A DNA stretch of 64,000 nt from CBDFHB01 sp965250115 (GTDB lineage Bacteria > Acidobacteriota > Vicinamibacteria > Marinacidobacterales > SMYC01): the NCBI GenBank assembly GCA_965250115.1, contig CBDFNJ010000002.1, forward strand, positions 1,674,001 to 1,738,000, in the 5' to 3' direction. Each line of letters starts with the position of its first letter. Position 1 is the first letter of the stretch. This document shows positions 16,011 through 25,845 of the stretch, one piece after another. Under the pieces are notes generated by a model, which worked only from the letters and a program-made list of their open reading frames with translations, searched no databases and had not been told where the DNA came from. A program made the position numbers and the translations under genes.

Positions 16011-18103
16011 ATGAGAGCAAGGTTTTCGATTCTCTTCCTATTCGCTGTCACCGCATCGGCGGCCGGCTCCTTGCCGGGGGACCCGACAGGGTTTCAACAC
16101 GTACGACCCGCCGACGTCGGGATGGGCAGTCTCTTGCTTCACTCGGACATCGCGCCCGGCTCGAGGCTCGCTCCTACGATCGATACCCAAGTGAAGATTC
16201 ATGTTGCGGGTATGGTTGGGCGCACCCGAGTCGTCCAAAGGTTCGCAAATCCTACCGAAGAGTGGGTCGAGGGAGTCTACGTTTTTCCCCTGCCCGAAAG
16301 AGCGGCCGTCGATACGCTGCGGATGGTGATCGGCGAGCGTGTCATCGAGGGGCAGATTCGGGAACGGGAGGAAGCTCGAAAGACCTACGAGAAGGCCAAG
16401 CGCGAAGGCAAGAAGGCGTTACTGCTCGAACAGGAGCGCCCCAATATATTCACGATCTCGGTGGCTCAGATCGGACCCAGTGAGGAAGTCCGCATCGAGC
16501 TCGAATACCAAGAGGACCTCCGATACGATCAGGGGAGGTTCAGCCTGAGGTTCCCGATGGTCGTAGGACCCCGCTACATCCCGGGACTCGCCGCAGCGAC
16601 GACGGAGGTTGCCTTCTCCAGCAACGGCTGGGGGAATGGCACCGACGTCGTGCCGGACGCTGGTCGAATCACACCCCCGGTCTTGTCTCCGGGCGCCCGA
16701 CACCAGAACCCGGTCGAGCTCTCCGTGGAGCTCGACGTCGGTATGCCGCTGACGCAGATCGAGAGCCCTTCGCATCGTTTGCAGGTCAGCCAGCAGGCGG
16801 GGTTCCGCTACGACGTCACCCTGCCGGGCGAGGTTTCCGCCGACCGAGACTTCGTGCTCGGTTGGAGTCCGGTCGTGAAGGAGGCTCCCAGCGCGGCGCT
16901 CTTCACCGAGGAGATCGCTACGTGCTCTTGATGCTCATACCGCCTCATCAAGAGGGTGAAACGAGCCGGATCCCGCGCGAGACCATCTTCGTCATCGATA
17001 CCTCTGGCTCGATGCACGGCACTTCCATCGAGCAGGCCCGTTCCGCGTTGCTTCTGGCTCTCGATCGGCTCAGACCGGAAGATGCCTTCAACGTCATCCA
17101 GTTCAATTCGGCGACCTCGAAGCTCTTCGCGTCGCCGGTTCCCGCATCGCCGAGCTCGGTCGAGCGAGCAAGGCGTTTCGTCCGCGGGTTGGGCGCGAAC
17201 GGTGGGACGGAGATACTCTCGGCCCTGACCGAGGCTTTTTCGCAAACGAGTCCGGATGAGGCAGCCCGCGTCCGGCAGGTCATCTTCATCACGGATGGAA
17301 GCGTGGGGAATGAGGACGAGCTCTTCAGCTACATCCACGAACGTCTTGCCGACAGGCGTCTGTTCACGGTCGGCATCGGCTCGGCACCGAACTCGCACTT
17401 CATGACACGGGCCGCGCAGTTTGGCCGCGGCACCTTTAACTTCATCGGAACCGCGCAAGAAGTTTCGGGCAAGATGGGTGATCTTTTTAAGAAGCTGGAC
17501 AGTCCGATCCTGAGCCATATCGAGCTGAGGTTCGAGGACGAGAACGCCGAGGTTTGGCCAAAGCGGGTTCCCGATCTCTACCTGGGAGAGCCTTTGGTCG
17601 TGGCCGCACGTGTCACGCGGGACAGCGGCCTGGATGTTCGTGGAAGTCGCGGCGAGGATCCTTGGGGAATCGGTTTTCAACTGCGCGGCGGAGCGACCAG
17701 AAACGGGGTGAGCAAGCTCTGGGCGCGCCGCAAGATTGCGGCGCTGAAGGATTCGATTACGGAAGGCGCCGATCAGAAGAGCGTGCGGGCCGAGGTCATC
17801 GACGTCGCGTTGCGGCACCACCTGGTCTCGAAGTTTACCAGTCTCGTCGCGATTGACGTGACCCCGACCGCGCCCACGGGCGCGCCGATGACTCGGCCCG
17901 TCCCGACACATCTCCCCGCCGGCTGGAGCCACGAGCACGTCTTTGGGCCTCTCCAGCAGGGCGCGACCGCGGCGGAAATGCTGATGCTGCTCGGATTTCT
18001 GTCGTTGATCGTGGGACTTCTGATCCACTGGAGCTCGGACCGATCATGCAAAGAAAAACGCTCGGTCTATTCTTCGGGGTCTACGCGGATTCGTGTGGGT
18101 TGA
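16011..18103 (+). pseudogene. VIT/VWA sortase-target protein (class GN type), frameshifted
   Basis: Signal peptide (MRARFSILFLFAVTASAAGS), then a VIT domain (residues ~60-190: HVAGMVGRTRVVQRFANPTE, ending VGPRYIPG). In a second frame follows a von Willebrand A domain with an intact MIDAS (FVIDTSGSMHGTS ... GGTEI ... ITDGSVGNED). The tail has LPAGW, a hydrophobic helix (MLMLLGFLSLIVGLLI) and basic residues, i.e. a sorting-signal layout with a degenerate LPxTG-like motif. The frames join at about 16911 if one base is restored (TEEDRYVLLMLIPP). The ISL3 insertion at 18077 changes only the last residues; the native stop would be the TAG just after the insertion site. The sortase gene starts within its 3' end. 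Confidence 0.85.
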
Positions 18104-19275
18104 AGACGGCATTTCTGGGTAATGGCGGAAGGAATGCCGCCACGATCTTCAGCTTGAGATATTCCTCGTCGCGATAGCCGTAGGCGCGTCGTTGCAGCAC
18201 ACGGATTTTGTTGTTGACCCCTTCAACTAGGAGGCGCAGACGTTCCATCTCGGCCACCGCCTTGTCCGGCACAGCTTGCCCACATGCGTCGCAAAACGCT
18301 AGGTGTAGCGCGAGTTGTTCGCCAGCCAGTCCAGGTGTTCTACATGCAAACCGCCGCACCCAGGACAGTTGACGCGCCAACGCTCGTATTCCAGATAGAT
18401 CCGCCAGCCTGCCAACGACAGGTCGCGGACCCGGCACACTTGCTTGTCATAGCGCCCCCGGCACCGTTGCCCACAGTAAGAGCGCACAGCTGTTTTTTTC
18501 GCCTCTTGAGCTGGATGACGCGGGCGTATCGGTCACCGAATAGACCCTTCAATCCGGCACACCACGAAACCTGGCAGCGCAAACAGCGAGCGGATCGACT
18601 GGGAATTTTTCACTCGGTTAGCCTATCCTAAAAATGGACCACTTTTCAGCACCTGATGAAGTACTCGATACCTTTTCCACACAATGAGTTACACTGTTTT
18701 TCCGTCAGGACTTACCCACACGAATCCGCGTAGACTTATTCTTCGTAGTCCTCTCGTTCGGTCTCTTCGTGAAGAGCACGTGGATTCTCGCCAAGGCCGA
18801 ATTGGCGCAGCTGCTACTCGCGCAGGCGTGGCACCAAGGACTCTCCGGAGACCCGGCTCCCAAGCCCTGGCCTTGGGCCGATACCTGGCCCGTTGCGAAA
18901 CTCAGCGTCCCGAGGCTGGGGGAGAGTCATATCGTGCTCGCCGGAGCAAGCGGCCGGAACATGGCTTTCGGTCCGACCCACATGGACGGAACGGCAGCTC
19001 CGGGCACGAGGTCGAACTCCGTCGTAAGCGGACATCGAGATACGCACTTCGCGTTTCTAGAGCACCTCGAACCGGGAGACGAGGTCGTGCTGAGCACACC
19101 CGACGCTCTCGATCGGCTTTATCGGGTGGAGACCATCGACGTCGTCGACGAGTGGGATCGGTGGGTGCTCGAGCCAACGGAGGAAACGACGCTGACCCTC
19201 GTCACGTGTTATCCCTTCGATGCGGTCGTCCCCGGCGGGCCGGGCCGTTACGTCGTCCGCGCAGTCTCCGACTGA
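18046..19275 (+). pseudogene. Class GN sortase gene interrupted by an ISL3-derived element
   Basis: Removing 18077-18745 (element plus one target copy) restores one open frame from ATG 18046: MQRKTLGLFFVVLSFGLF, then VKSTWILAKAELAQLLLAQA and on to the stop at 19275, ~190 residues. The catalytic triad of sortases is present: His in SGHRDTHF, Cys in LVTCYPFDAV and Arg in GPGRYVVRAV. The N-terminal helix plus the upstream VIT/VWA target identify the class GN pair, a Gram-negative sortase system. As it stands only residues after the insertion are readable from an internal GTG at 18769, without the membrane anchor, so the gene is probably inactive. Confidence 0.87.
18077..18737. mobile_element. 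661-bp internally deleted ISL3-family element (non-autonomous)
   Basis: Ends match the full-length ISL3 element at 54494-55877: left end GGGTCTACGCGGATTCG, right end a near inverted copy. It is flanked by a perfect 8-bp target duplication ATTCTTCG (18069-18076 and 18738-18745), as expected for ISL3. About 720 bp are missing, mainly between the ACCCCTTCAACTAG site (~18230) and the CAGACGTTCC site, plus small deletions; the transposase catalytic core is gone. It could only move with a transposase supplied in trans. It disrupts the sortase gene. Confidence 0.9.
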
Positions 19276-19609
19276 GATCGCGACGCCAATGGTCGGGGGC
19301 ATGATGACATCGGTGGCGGTGGTGTTGCTCGTCTACCCGCGATCTACTACATTTGGAACGGCTGGAGGCTCACCTTGAGGGATGAACGACCTGAGGGATA
19401 CCATCTTCCACGTCGTGCGCTCACTCACCTGGGGTGCGGGCTGAAATCTTGCCCGGGCAAGATTTCTGTCGCGACTGGAGTGGGGAGTCCCTGACATTCT
19501 GTTCACTCATGCTCTGTTTCCCCCAAGTAAGTCCTCGCCGCCGGCGCTTTGAAATGCGGCGACCGCGTCGCGATAACACGTTGAGTCAGCCGGCCGAAAG
19601 TAGGTCCGC
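19276..19609. other. Intergenic stretch without a recognisable gene
   Basis: No reading frame here shows family features or plausible codon use. The only structured item is the 24-bp palindrome listed separately. Confidence 0.5.
19443..19466. repeat. Perfect 24-bp palindrome
   Basis: GAAATCTTGCCC is followed immediately by its exact reverse complement. With no spacer it would be a symmetric protein-binding site or cruciform rather than an RNA hairpin. No adjacent regulator gene is seen. Confidence 0.45.
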
Positions 19610-19879
19610 GTGCTCGATTCGAGAGCTCCCTTGATCGTCACCAGTCTGGCGTGGATGTGCGCCGCCAGTTTTGCGCTTCCTCAAGAGGCGAGCGTCAAAC
19701 CGGGCATCAACGAAAGCTATGCTCATCCCGACATGAACCGCGTCGAGGCCGCTCTCGAGCGCGAGGACCGTGCCATCTACAAGGATCGGCACGCCATTGT
19801 TGCCGCCCTGGCGCTCGAGCCGGGAATGGACGCTACCGACGTCGGCGCCGGCACGGGATTCATCGCCCGGAAACGCTGA
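19610..19879 (+). pseudogene. Truncated exported class I SAM methyltransferase
   Basis: 89 residues: a hydrophobic N-terminus (LIVTSLAWMCAASFALP), then KPGINESYAHPDMNRVEAAL and the SAM motif I, MDATDVGAGTGFIA. This is the start of a known exported methyltransferase family (~260 residues), but it stops right after motif I and no continuation exists in any frame, because the DUF1080 gene begins four bases later. A deletion fused the remnant to the next gene. Confidence 0.65.
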
Positions 19880-19883
19880 CGCC

Positions 19884-20624
19884 GTGCGCTGCGCTCTTGT
19901 GCTCCTCCTTCTGCTAACGTGCGGTGGCGTTTGCGCGCAACAGGAATCGGGCGATCCGAAGCTCACCGAGATCTGGGAGCTGGAGCCTCGCGTCATCGAT
20001 CCGGGCGACTCCGGCCAGCCTCCCTCGGATGCTATCGTTCTCTTTGATGGATCGGACCTGGCGGAATGGCAACACGAGAACGGCGGCGGACCCAGGTGGG
20101 GCGTTGCCGATGGTGCCCTCACGGTGGTAGCGGGCACAGGCAGCCTGGTGACGAAGCGTTCGTTCGGCAGCCTTCAGCTCCATATCGAGTGGAGGACGCC
20201 TCCCGTTGCCGAGGGCGAGGGACAAGAGCGGGGCAACAGCGGTGTCTTTCTGATGAAGCGGTACGAGGTTCAAGTTCTGGATTCGTTCCAGAACCGGACC
20301 TACTCGAACGGACAGGCGGGGAGTGTCTACAAACAGTTCATTCCCGAGGTGAACGCTTCACGCGGTCCGGGGGAATGGCAGTCCTACGATATTGTTTTCG
20401 CGGCACCGAGCTTTGCGGCTAACGGTGCGGTCGAGCGACCGGCGACGTTGACCGTGTTCCACAATGGGATCTTGATTCAGAACCACGTGTCGCTCGCCGG
20501 GCCGACCGTCTATATCGGCGAGCCCGCCTATGACGCGCATCCTCCGAAGCAACCTTTCATGCTGCAGGATCACGGAAACCCGGTCAGCTACCGCAACATC
20601 TGGGTCCGCGAGCTCTCGCCTTGA
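19884..20624 (+). CDS. DUF1080 (3-keto-disaccharide hydrolase-type) exported protein
   Basis: 246 residues from GTG 19884, with a short signal peptide (CALVLLLLLTCGGVCA; possibly a lipoprotein at one of the cysteines). The DUF1080 jellyroll is complete: IVLFDGSDLAEWQHEN, WGVADGALTVVAGTGSLVTK, a GNSGVFLMKRYEVQVLDSF core and the end PFMLQDHGNPVSYRNIWVRE. Members bind or hydrolyse oxidised sugars and are frequent beside sugar oxidoreductases. The convergent GMC oxidoreductase/subunit-3 pair fits a role in periplasmic sugar oxidation, which is inference. Confidence 0.85.
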   Translation: MRCALVLLLLLTCGGVCAQQESGDPKLTEIWELEPRVIDPGDSGQPPSDAIVLFDGSDLAEWQHENGGGPRWGVADGALTVVAGTGSLVTKRSFGSLQLHIEWRTPPVAEGEGQERGNSGVFLMKRYEVQVLDSFQNRTYSNGQAGSVYKQFIPEVNASRGPGEWQSYDIVFAAPSFAANGAVERPATLTVFHNGILIQNHVSLAGPTVYIGEPAYDAHPPKQPFMLQDHGNPVSYRNIWVRELSP

Positions 20625-20681
20625 GCCCGACGAAAGACTACGAGGACGTCGAGTTCGACTAGTAGTGGGCGACGTGATTCT

Positions 20682-22328
20682 TCACAGGTTCCCTTTTCTC
20701 AGCTCCTCCGTCAGATAGTCGGTGGCTCGCCAGGAAAGCGCGAGGATGGTGAGCGTGGGGTTCTTTTCCGAAGCGCTCGCGAAGGCGGAGCCGTCCACCA
20801 CGAAGACGTTGTCCACCTCGTGCATCTGGTTGTAAGCGTTTAGCATCGAGCTCTTCGGATCGCCTCCCATCCGGCACGTACCGTGCTCGTGGATGGACGA
20901 GCCGGGTGGGTCGTGGTTGTCGCGCCGGAAAGGCGAGATCTCGGCGCCCGCGGTATGGAGGATCTCCTCGCAAGTGTCGTACATGTGGCGCATCATCTTT
21001 TTCTCGTTCTCACCGAAGCCAACGTCGATATTCATCAAAGGAACGCCGTATCGGTCAGTGCGGCTCTCGTCGACGGTGACCCGGTTCTCCGGTCTGGGGA
21101 GCACTTCTCCGAACGGATGCAGCGAAACGAACCCGGGGTAGCGTTTCTTGACCTCGGCCTTGAACGACGCGCCGAAGCCGGGCACACGCTCGGCAGTGGG
21201 GATCGCGGTAGGGGTGCAGCCGCTCGACCAGAACTGCATCCCAAAGCCTCTTAGGTAGTCGTTCTTCGTTCGATGGTTGAACCGCGGAAGGTAGATGTGA
21301 CCACCGTCGGCGCCGTCATCATTGCGGTAGCCCAGGTCGAAGAGCTGTGGCAAGAATCCACGGACGTGCACCATGACCTGCTCGCAAAAGTGACGCCCCA
21401 GGGCATCGGAGCCGTTGCCCAGACCGTTCGGTGAGCGCTCCGACTTCGAGTTCAGGAGGATCCTCGTCGAATCCATACAGGCGGCGCCCACGATGACCGT
21501 CCGGCAGCGCACCCGCTGCTCGCGGCCAGACGCACGCTCGAAGTACTGGACCTCGCTGGCCCGGCCGTCGTCGTCGACGAGGATACGCGAGACGACCGCG
21601 TTCGACTGGATCCGCAGGTTGCCTGTTTCCAGTGCGAACGGAAGAAGGTGATCTGCGGAGTTGAAGAAAGACGCGGTATCGCAGCCCGAGCCGCAGTTGC
21701 CGCAGTAGTGACAGGCGGGGAAGCCGCGATGATTCCGGGTGAGGTTGGCGCGTCGCATGCGCACGACCGGAATCCCGAGGTGGTAGGCCGCTTTCGACAG
21801 AATCACCTCGCCGCAGCGAAGAGCTGGGGGCGGCATCAGGTGCTTGCTCCCCGGTAGCACCTCCGAGTCATCGTTGCCGCCGAAGACCCCGATGAGCTCT
21901 TCGACCCGGTCGTAGTACGGTGCGATGTCGCGATAGCGAATCGGCCAGGGAGCTCCCCAGCCATCGCGCTCTGCCGCGGTGAAGTCGAGGTCGGACATGC
22001 GGAGGCTAACCCGTCCCCAGACGTTGGTCTTGCCGCCGTGCCCCCAGACGCGCGTCAGCTGGAACGGCTTTCCCTCGGGGGTGAGATAGGGCTGTTCCTC
22101 TTTATCGAGGTAGAACTCCGGCCGGGGTCCTCCGTTTCGAAGTCGCTCGTCCGCTTCGAACGGAAGCACGTGCGTCCAGAAGCGGTCCCGGTCGAACTTG
22201 CTCCCGGCGTCCAGAACCAGCACCTTGACCCCTTGTCGGGTCAGGTTCCAGGCGGCCATGCCTCCGGAAGCACCGCTTCCGATGACGACAACGTCATGAG
22301 TCTCTGGCTGGCGCACCACCGCCATCAA
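20682..22328 (-). CDS. GMC-family FAD oxidoreductase (gluconate 2-dehydrogenase-like large subunit)
   Basis: 548 residues. The FAD-binding dinucleotide fold opens the protein (VVVIGSGASGGMAAWNL). A VWGHGGKTNVWGR segment, a cysteine-rich CHYCGNCGSGCDTASF and the C-terminal HEHGTCRMGGDP and VFVVDGSAFASASEKNPTLT blocks are those of membrane-associated GMC polyol/gluconate dehydrogenases. Its start overlaps the stop of the gluconate 2-dehydrogenase subunit 3 gene by four bases, so the two form a complex. It lacks its own export signal and is probably carried out with the Tat-signal small subunit. Electrons normally pass to a cytochrome c subunit, not found here. Confidence 0.88.
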   Translation of the reverse strand: MMAVVRQPETHDVVVIGSGASGGMAAWNLTRQGVKVLVLDAGSKFDRDRFWTHVLPFEADERLRNGGPRPEFYLDKEEQPYLTPEGKPFQLTRVWGHGGKTNVWGRVSLRMSDLDFTAAERDGWGAPWPIRYRDIAPYYDRVEELIGVFGGNDDSEVLPGSKHLMPPPALRCGEVILSKAAYHLGIPVVRMRRANLTRNHRGFPACHYCGNCGSGCDTASFFNSADHLLPFALETGNLRIQSNAVVSRILVDDDGRASEVQYFERASGREQRVRCRTVIVGAACMDSTRILLNSKSERSPNGLGNGSDALGRHFCEQVMVHVRGFLPQLFDLGYRNDDGADGGHIYLPRFNHRTKNDYLRGFGMQFWSSGCTPTAIPTAERVPGFGASFKAEVKKRYPGFVSLHPFGEVLPRPENRVTVDESRTDRYGVPLMNIDVGFGENEKKMMRHMYDTCEEILHTAGAEISPFRRDNHDPPGSSIHEHGTCRMGGDPKSSMLNAYNQMHEVDNVFVVDGSAFASASEKNPTLTILALSWRATDYLTEELRKGNL

Positions 22329-22861
22329 TTGTCCTCCGGCGACCAGTCGTGGTGCTCGGGGTGGGTGCAGCCTTCGAACTCCCCTAGAAAACTGTTGCCG
22401 TCGTAGTCGAGCTCCTCGATCATTCCCGCCCGCGAGCGGTAGTAGCCTTCGACGGTGAGTTGCTTGATCTGCTCGAAGAACGCAACGCCGCGCTCGTCCT
22501 CCGAGCTGCCATCTGCGGACAGGGCTGCGAGCAATTCGACCTGTGCCTGCTCATCGAGGGAGACGAAACGGGAGCGACTGCGCTCGTCGAGCCAGGCAAG
22601 GCCGCCGCGAAACGAGCCCTGCTGCTCTACCTTTGCTTCGCTCAGGACGAAATCGATGTACTGGTGGACGTTCGCCGCCTTCGCGCCGGGCGTGTCCGTT
22701 TGAGGGATGATGAGCTCGGCGAGCTGCGTTACTGTATCGAGCTCAGCCTCGTCCAGGAATCGGGCTGTCCAGGTCTCTCCCTGCTGCAGCGGAACGGCCG
22801 GGTGAGGAAGCGCCAGCAACGAGAGGGAGCCGAGAGTTTTGAGAGCGGTTCGGCGATCCAC
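22325..22861 (-). CDS. Gluconate 2-dehydrogenase subunit 3-family protein
   Basis: 178 residues. A Tat-type signal (DRRTALKTLGSLSLLALPHP) precedes the subunit-3 domain (LDTVTQLAELIIPQTDTPGA, HQYIDFVLSEA, FFEQIKQLTVEGYYRSR, then GCTHPEH). The small subunit chaperones and exports the FAD subunit. The GTG at 22861 gives the usual MDRRTALK-like start; an ATG at 22927 would add 22 residues. Upstream the frame stays open for ~450 bases without any homology. Confidence 0.83.
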   Translation of the reverse strand: MDRRTALKTLGSLSLLALPHPAVPLQQGETWTARFLDEAELDTVTQLAELIIPQTDTPGAKAANVHQYIDFVLSEAKVEQQGSFRGGLAWLDERSRSRFVSLDEQAQVELLAALSADGSSEDERGVAFFEQIKQLTVEGYYRSRAGMIEELDYDGNSFLGEFEGCTHPEHHDWSPEDN

Positions 22862-24410
22862 ACGGCGCGGCACGACAGGCAAGTATAACCTTCCAGTACG
22901 CGCGGTGCCGAGCGTCAGCCAATTCATCCGCCGCGAGATCGGCGTGGATTGATAGGCATTTGTACCGCCGGCGTTGTGGGGCACGGCGGGAATCCGCCGC
23001 CGAGATGAGTGTTCCGCGATTTGGTGAGCGCGCTCCGAGAGGGTGTCGATGAGCTCCGCGTCGTTGGCATCATGTCCTGATTTGGATTCATAGAGGATGA
23101 GCTCGGATTCGGGGTGCCAGCGAAGCCGGGACAGATTCACTGGAGCCCGCATGAGATAGCAGGCGAGTCGATGAATCCCCGCAGTGTACGTTGGGACAAG
23201 CGGTGGTGTGATTGTAAACGCCGAAACCTGAATTTTTCCGGCTCCCTCGCGCCGACCACGAACCGTAAGGGAGCTGACCGAAGAGCTTTTCGTCCGGCCG
23301 AAGCGGAACACCTCCCATGTTTTGTGGCAGAATAGAGAAAAGAAACAAAAACTTTAGTCTGTCAGCAGGGGTGTTCGTTCTGCTACAGGGCGGATTATTC
23401 CCCCGACACAACTATGGAGAGGGCGGCTAATGTGGGACTTCCGATCTCGTTTTAACAGGACGTTTGCGCGGCATCGATTCTGCCTGGTGCTTGGGCTCAT
23501 CTCACTAGCCGCTGCATTCTCCTACGGGTTCTTGTGCAATCACTATCGTCTACCGCCCTATGGCCGAATTGTTCCTGCTGCTCGGGCTTTGAAGCAGTCT
23601 ACTTTTGTACGAAGAGCATTCGCTTTCCTCAATGGTGAGCCCATCGACGGACGAAGGTTTGCGGAGGCTCGAGCTAGCCTTGCAAGTGAAGAAGGTCTGA
23701 GCGAGTTGCAGCAGCAGCAGATAGCGGAGCTACGATCCCTCGGTTATCTTAGCGGAACCACTCCAGGGAGAGATCGGACAGGCGTAACAGTCAATATCGC
23801 TGAGCTGACTTATGCGGGGCTCAATCTCGTGATTGATGGGCACAGTCCGAAGGCGATCCTGATTGATATGCAGGGCCGTGTGCTTCATCAGTGGCACTAC
23901 CCCTTCGAAGCCGCGTTCCCCAATGCAGATGTGCCTTTCGGAACTGAAGGCGTAAAGTACTGGCGTCGGGCACGAATGCTCGAGAATGGTGAGCTGCTTG
24001 CCATTTTCGAAGGCAACGGTCTTATCAAAATCGATCGTGATTCCCGCTTGCTTTGGGCTTACCCTGGACACGCCCACCACGATTTTGAAGTCCTGGAAAA
24101 CGGCACTATCTATGTATTGACAAGAGAGGCCGAGATCGTGCCGTTCATCAGCGATGTCGATCCCATTCTTCACGATTTCATAACTATTCTGGATGAGCGC
24201 GGTAGAGAACAGAAGCGGATATCGATCCCCGAAGCAATGGTTAACTCAGTTTATGCGACCCTATTAGATAGGGCGGAGAAGCATGGAGATATCCTGCACA
24301 CCAACGAGCTCGAAGTGCTCAACGGTAGCATGGCCAACAAGCTTGCCGCTTTCAAACGAGGCAACGTTCTCGTCTCTGTCCCTGGTATCAACGGGATCGC
24401 CGTTATTGAT

Positions 24411-25845
24411 GAGTCAAGCCCATTCTTAGTTGAAACTCTCCACGGCTCACGTTTAAGCGACCTTCTTCTTCGATACGGTTGATGTCTTCGCCTCGATCTT
24501 CAGTTCCCGCTTGAGAGCTTCGCGAAGCTTGGGAAGATGGCGGTAGCCCACCACCTTCCTCAAGCACGGTTCGATGTCTACGAGCGCCGTTGCCAACCAG
24601 CGCTGGCGTTGGCTCGAGTTCTTCCAGTGGTCGACCTTCGCGCAGCGTTCCTCGACGAGAGCATTGACGGACTCAAGGCAGTTCGTCGTCTTGAACGAAC
24701 GGCCCAGCACCGCGTGTACGCCGAGTCGATGCAACGTCAGCGTCTCCTCAAGGCCTTCCTCCAGGCTGCCAGCTGCGGATTGGTTCCGCTCTTCTAACTC
24801 ACCGTGGAGTTGCTCGAGCGCAGTGAGGGCCTCTTCGTACTCCGGCCTGTTGTAGGCCCACTGGAGCCGCTTGCGCCATGACGCCTGCTCGCCCTTGGAC
24901 AGGTAGCTCACTACGTTTTCACGTTTGTGCCACTGGCAGCGTTGTATCAGGGCCCGCTTACGGAATGCCTTCTTGACTGCCGCTTGGAGACCCTTGCCGC
25001 CGTCGATGATCACCAGCAGACCCTGGGAGATATCGAGTCCCCGCTCGAGCAGTGAACGCAGGAACGGCGTCAACACCTGCGAGTTCTCCGTGTCCGTCTC
25101 CACGAAGCCCAAGAAGCGGTTTTCCCCGCAAAGCATGATGCCCAGAGCCACGACCATCGTTGCCTCGGCGAATGTCTTCCCATCCAGAAACAGCGCCACC
25201 ACATCCTCGCCGGTCAGATCCCGTTCCTGCATCTCCCGCAGCTTCGCAGCGCTCGCTTGCACGAACCCTCGGGACACCGTTGAGCTCGACAGCCCGATGG
25301 CGCCCGGAATCGCTTCCGCTGCCGCCTCGTAGTTGCGACAAGAGATTCCGTAGAGAACTCGTTTCAGCAGAAGATCATTCACCTCACCGCCGTGGCTCAC
25401 CGCCTCGTAGCAGCGAAGCGGAATCTCTCCTCCCTCGATGCTCCGAACCCGTGGCACACGGATCGGTACCCGCTGGCCGCCAAGCCCTACCGTGCCCGGG
25501 TTGCTTCCGTGACGGCGACCGCGCTCCAGCTCGTCCTTGCGAGAGTATCGCTCTCCCGCCAACGCCTTCACTTCGTCGTCGAGCAACTCGTGAACGTGCA
25601 TTAGACCAAGGGGGACCAACGAACGGATCATCTCTACCTTGGCGTCCAGCGCGAGTTCCCCGTAATCCTCGTGCCTCACCATCTCGACCTCACCCAAACG
25701 ACGCGACTTCTTGCGTTTCTTGACCGAACGTAGCAGACTTCCCATCTCGGCTCCTTTCTTCGCGGCTTGATTTTGTTTTGTCCAACGCCATCAAACCACG
25801 GGGTTTGGAGCCGTTTCAATTCCAAACTAAGATTGGCACACTTTC
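24411..25845. mobile_element. IS256-family insertion sequence, 1435 bp
   Basis: Flanked by an 8-bp direct repeat TTATTGAT (24403-24410 and 25846-25853). The two ends align in register as imperfect inverted repeats (shared CCAnTCTTAGTT starting ten bases in, and CGGCTC farther on). The single transposase gene runs on the minus strand. It splits the arylsulfotransferase gene. Confidence 0.88.
24453..25745 (-). CDS. IS256 (mutator-type) transposase
   Basis: 430 residues. Mutator-family DDE features: the first Asp in VVALFLDGKTFAEATMVVAL, the second in LLVIIDGGKGLQAAVKKAF, the signature RCQWHKRENVVSYL, and the final Glu expected in the region FKTTNCLESVNALVEER. It has a long helical insertion between the second Asp and Glu, as in IS256. 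It appears intact and full length, so the element may be active. Confidence 0.9.
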   Translation of the reverse strand: MGSLLRSVKKRKKSRRLGEVEMVRHEDYGELALDAKVEMIRSLVPLGLMHVHELLDDEVKALAGERYSRKDELERGRRHGSNPGTVGLGGQRVPIRVPRVRSIEGGEIPLRCYEAVSHGGEVNDLLLKRVLYGISCRNYEAAAEAIPGAIGLSSSTVSRGFVQASAAKLREMQERDLTGEDVVALFLDGKTFAEATMVVALGIMLCGENRFLGFVETDTENSQVLTPFLRSLLERGLDISQGLLVIIDGGKGLQAAVKKAFRKRALIQRCQWHKRENVVSYLSKGEQASWRKRLQWAYNRPEYEEALTALEQLHGELEERNQSAAGSLEEGLEETLTLHRLGVHAVLGRSFKTTNCLESVNALVEERCAKVDHWKNSSQRQRWLATALVDIEPCLRKVVGYRHLPKLREALKRELKIEAKTSTVSKKKVA

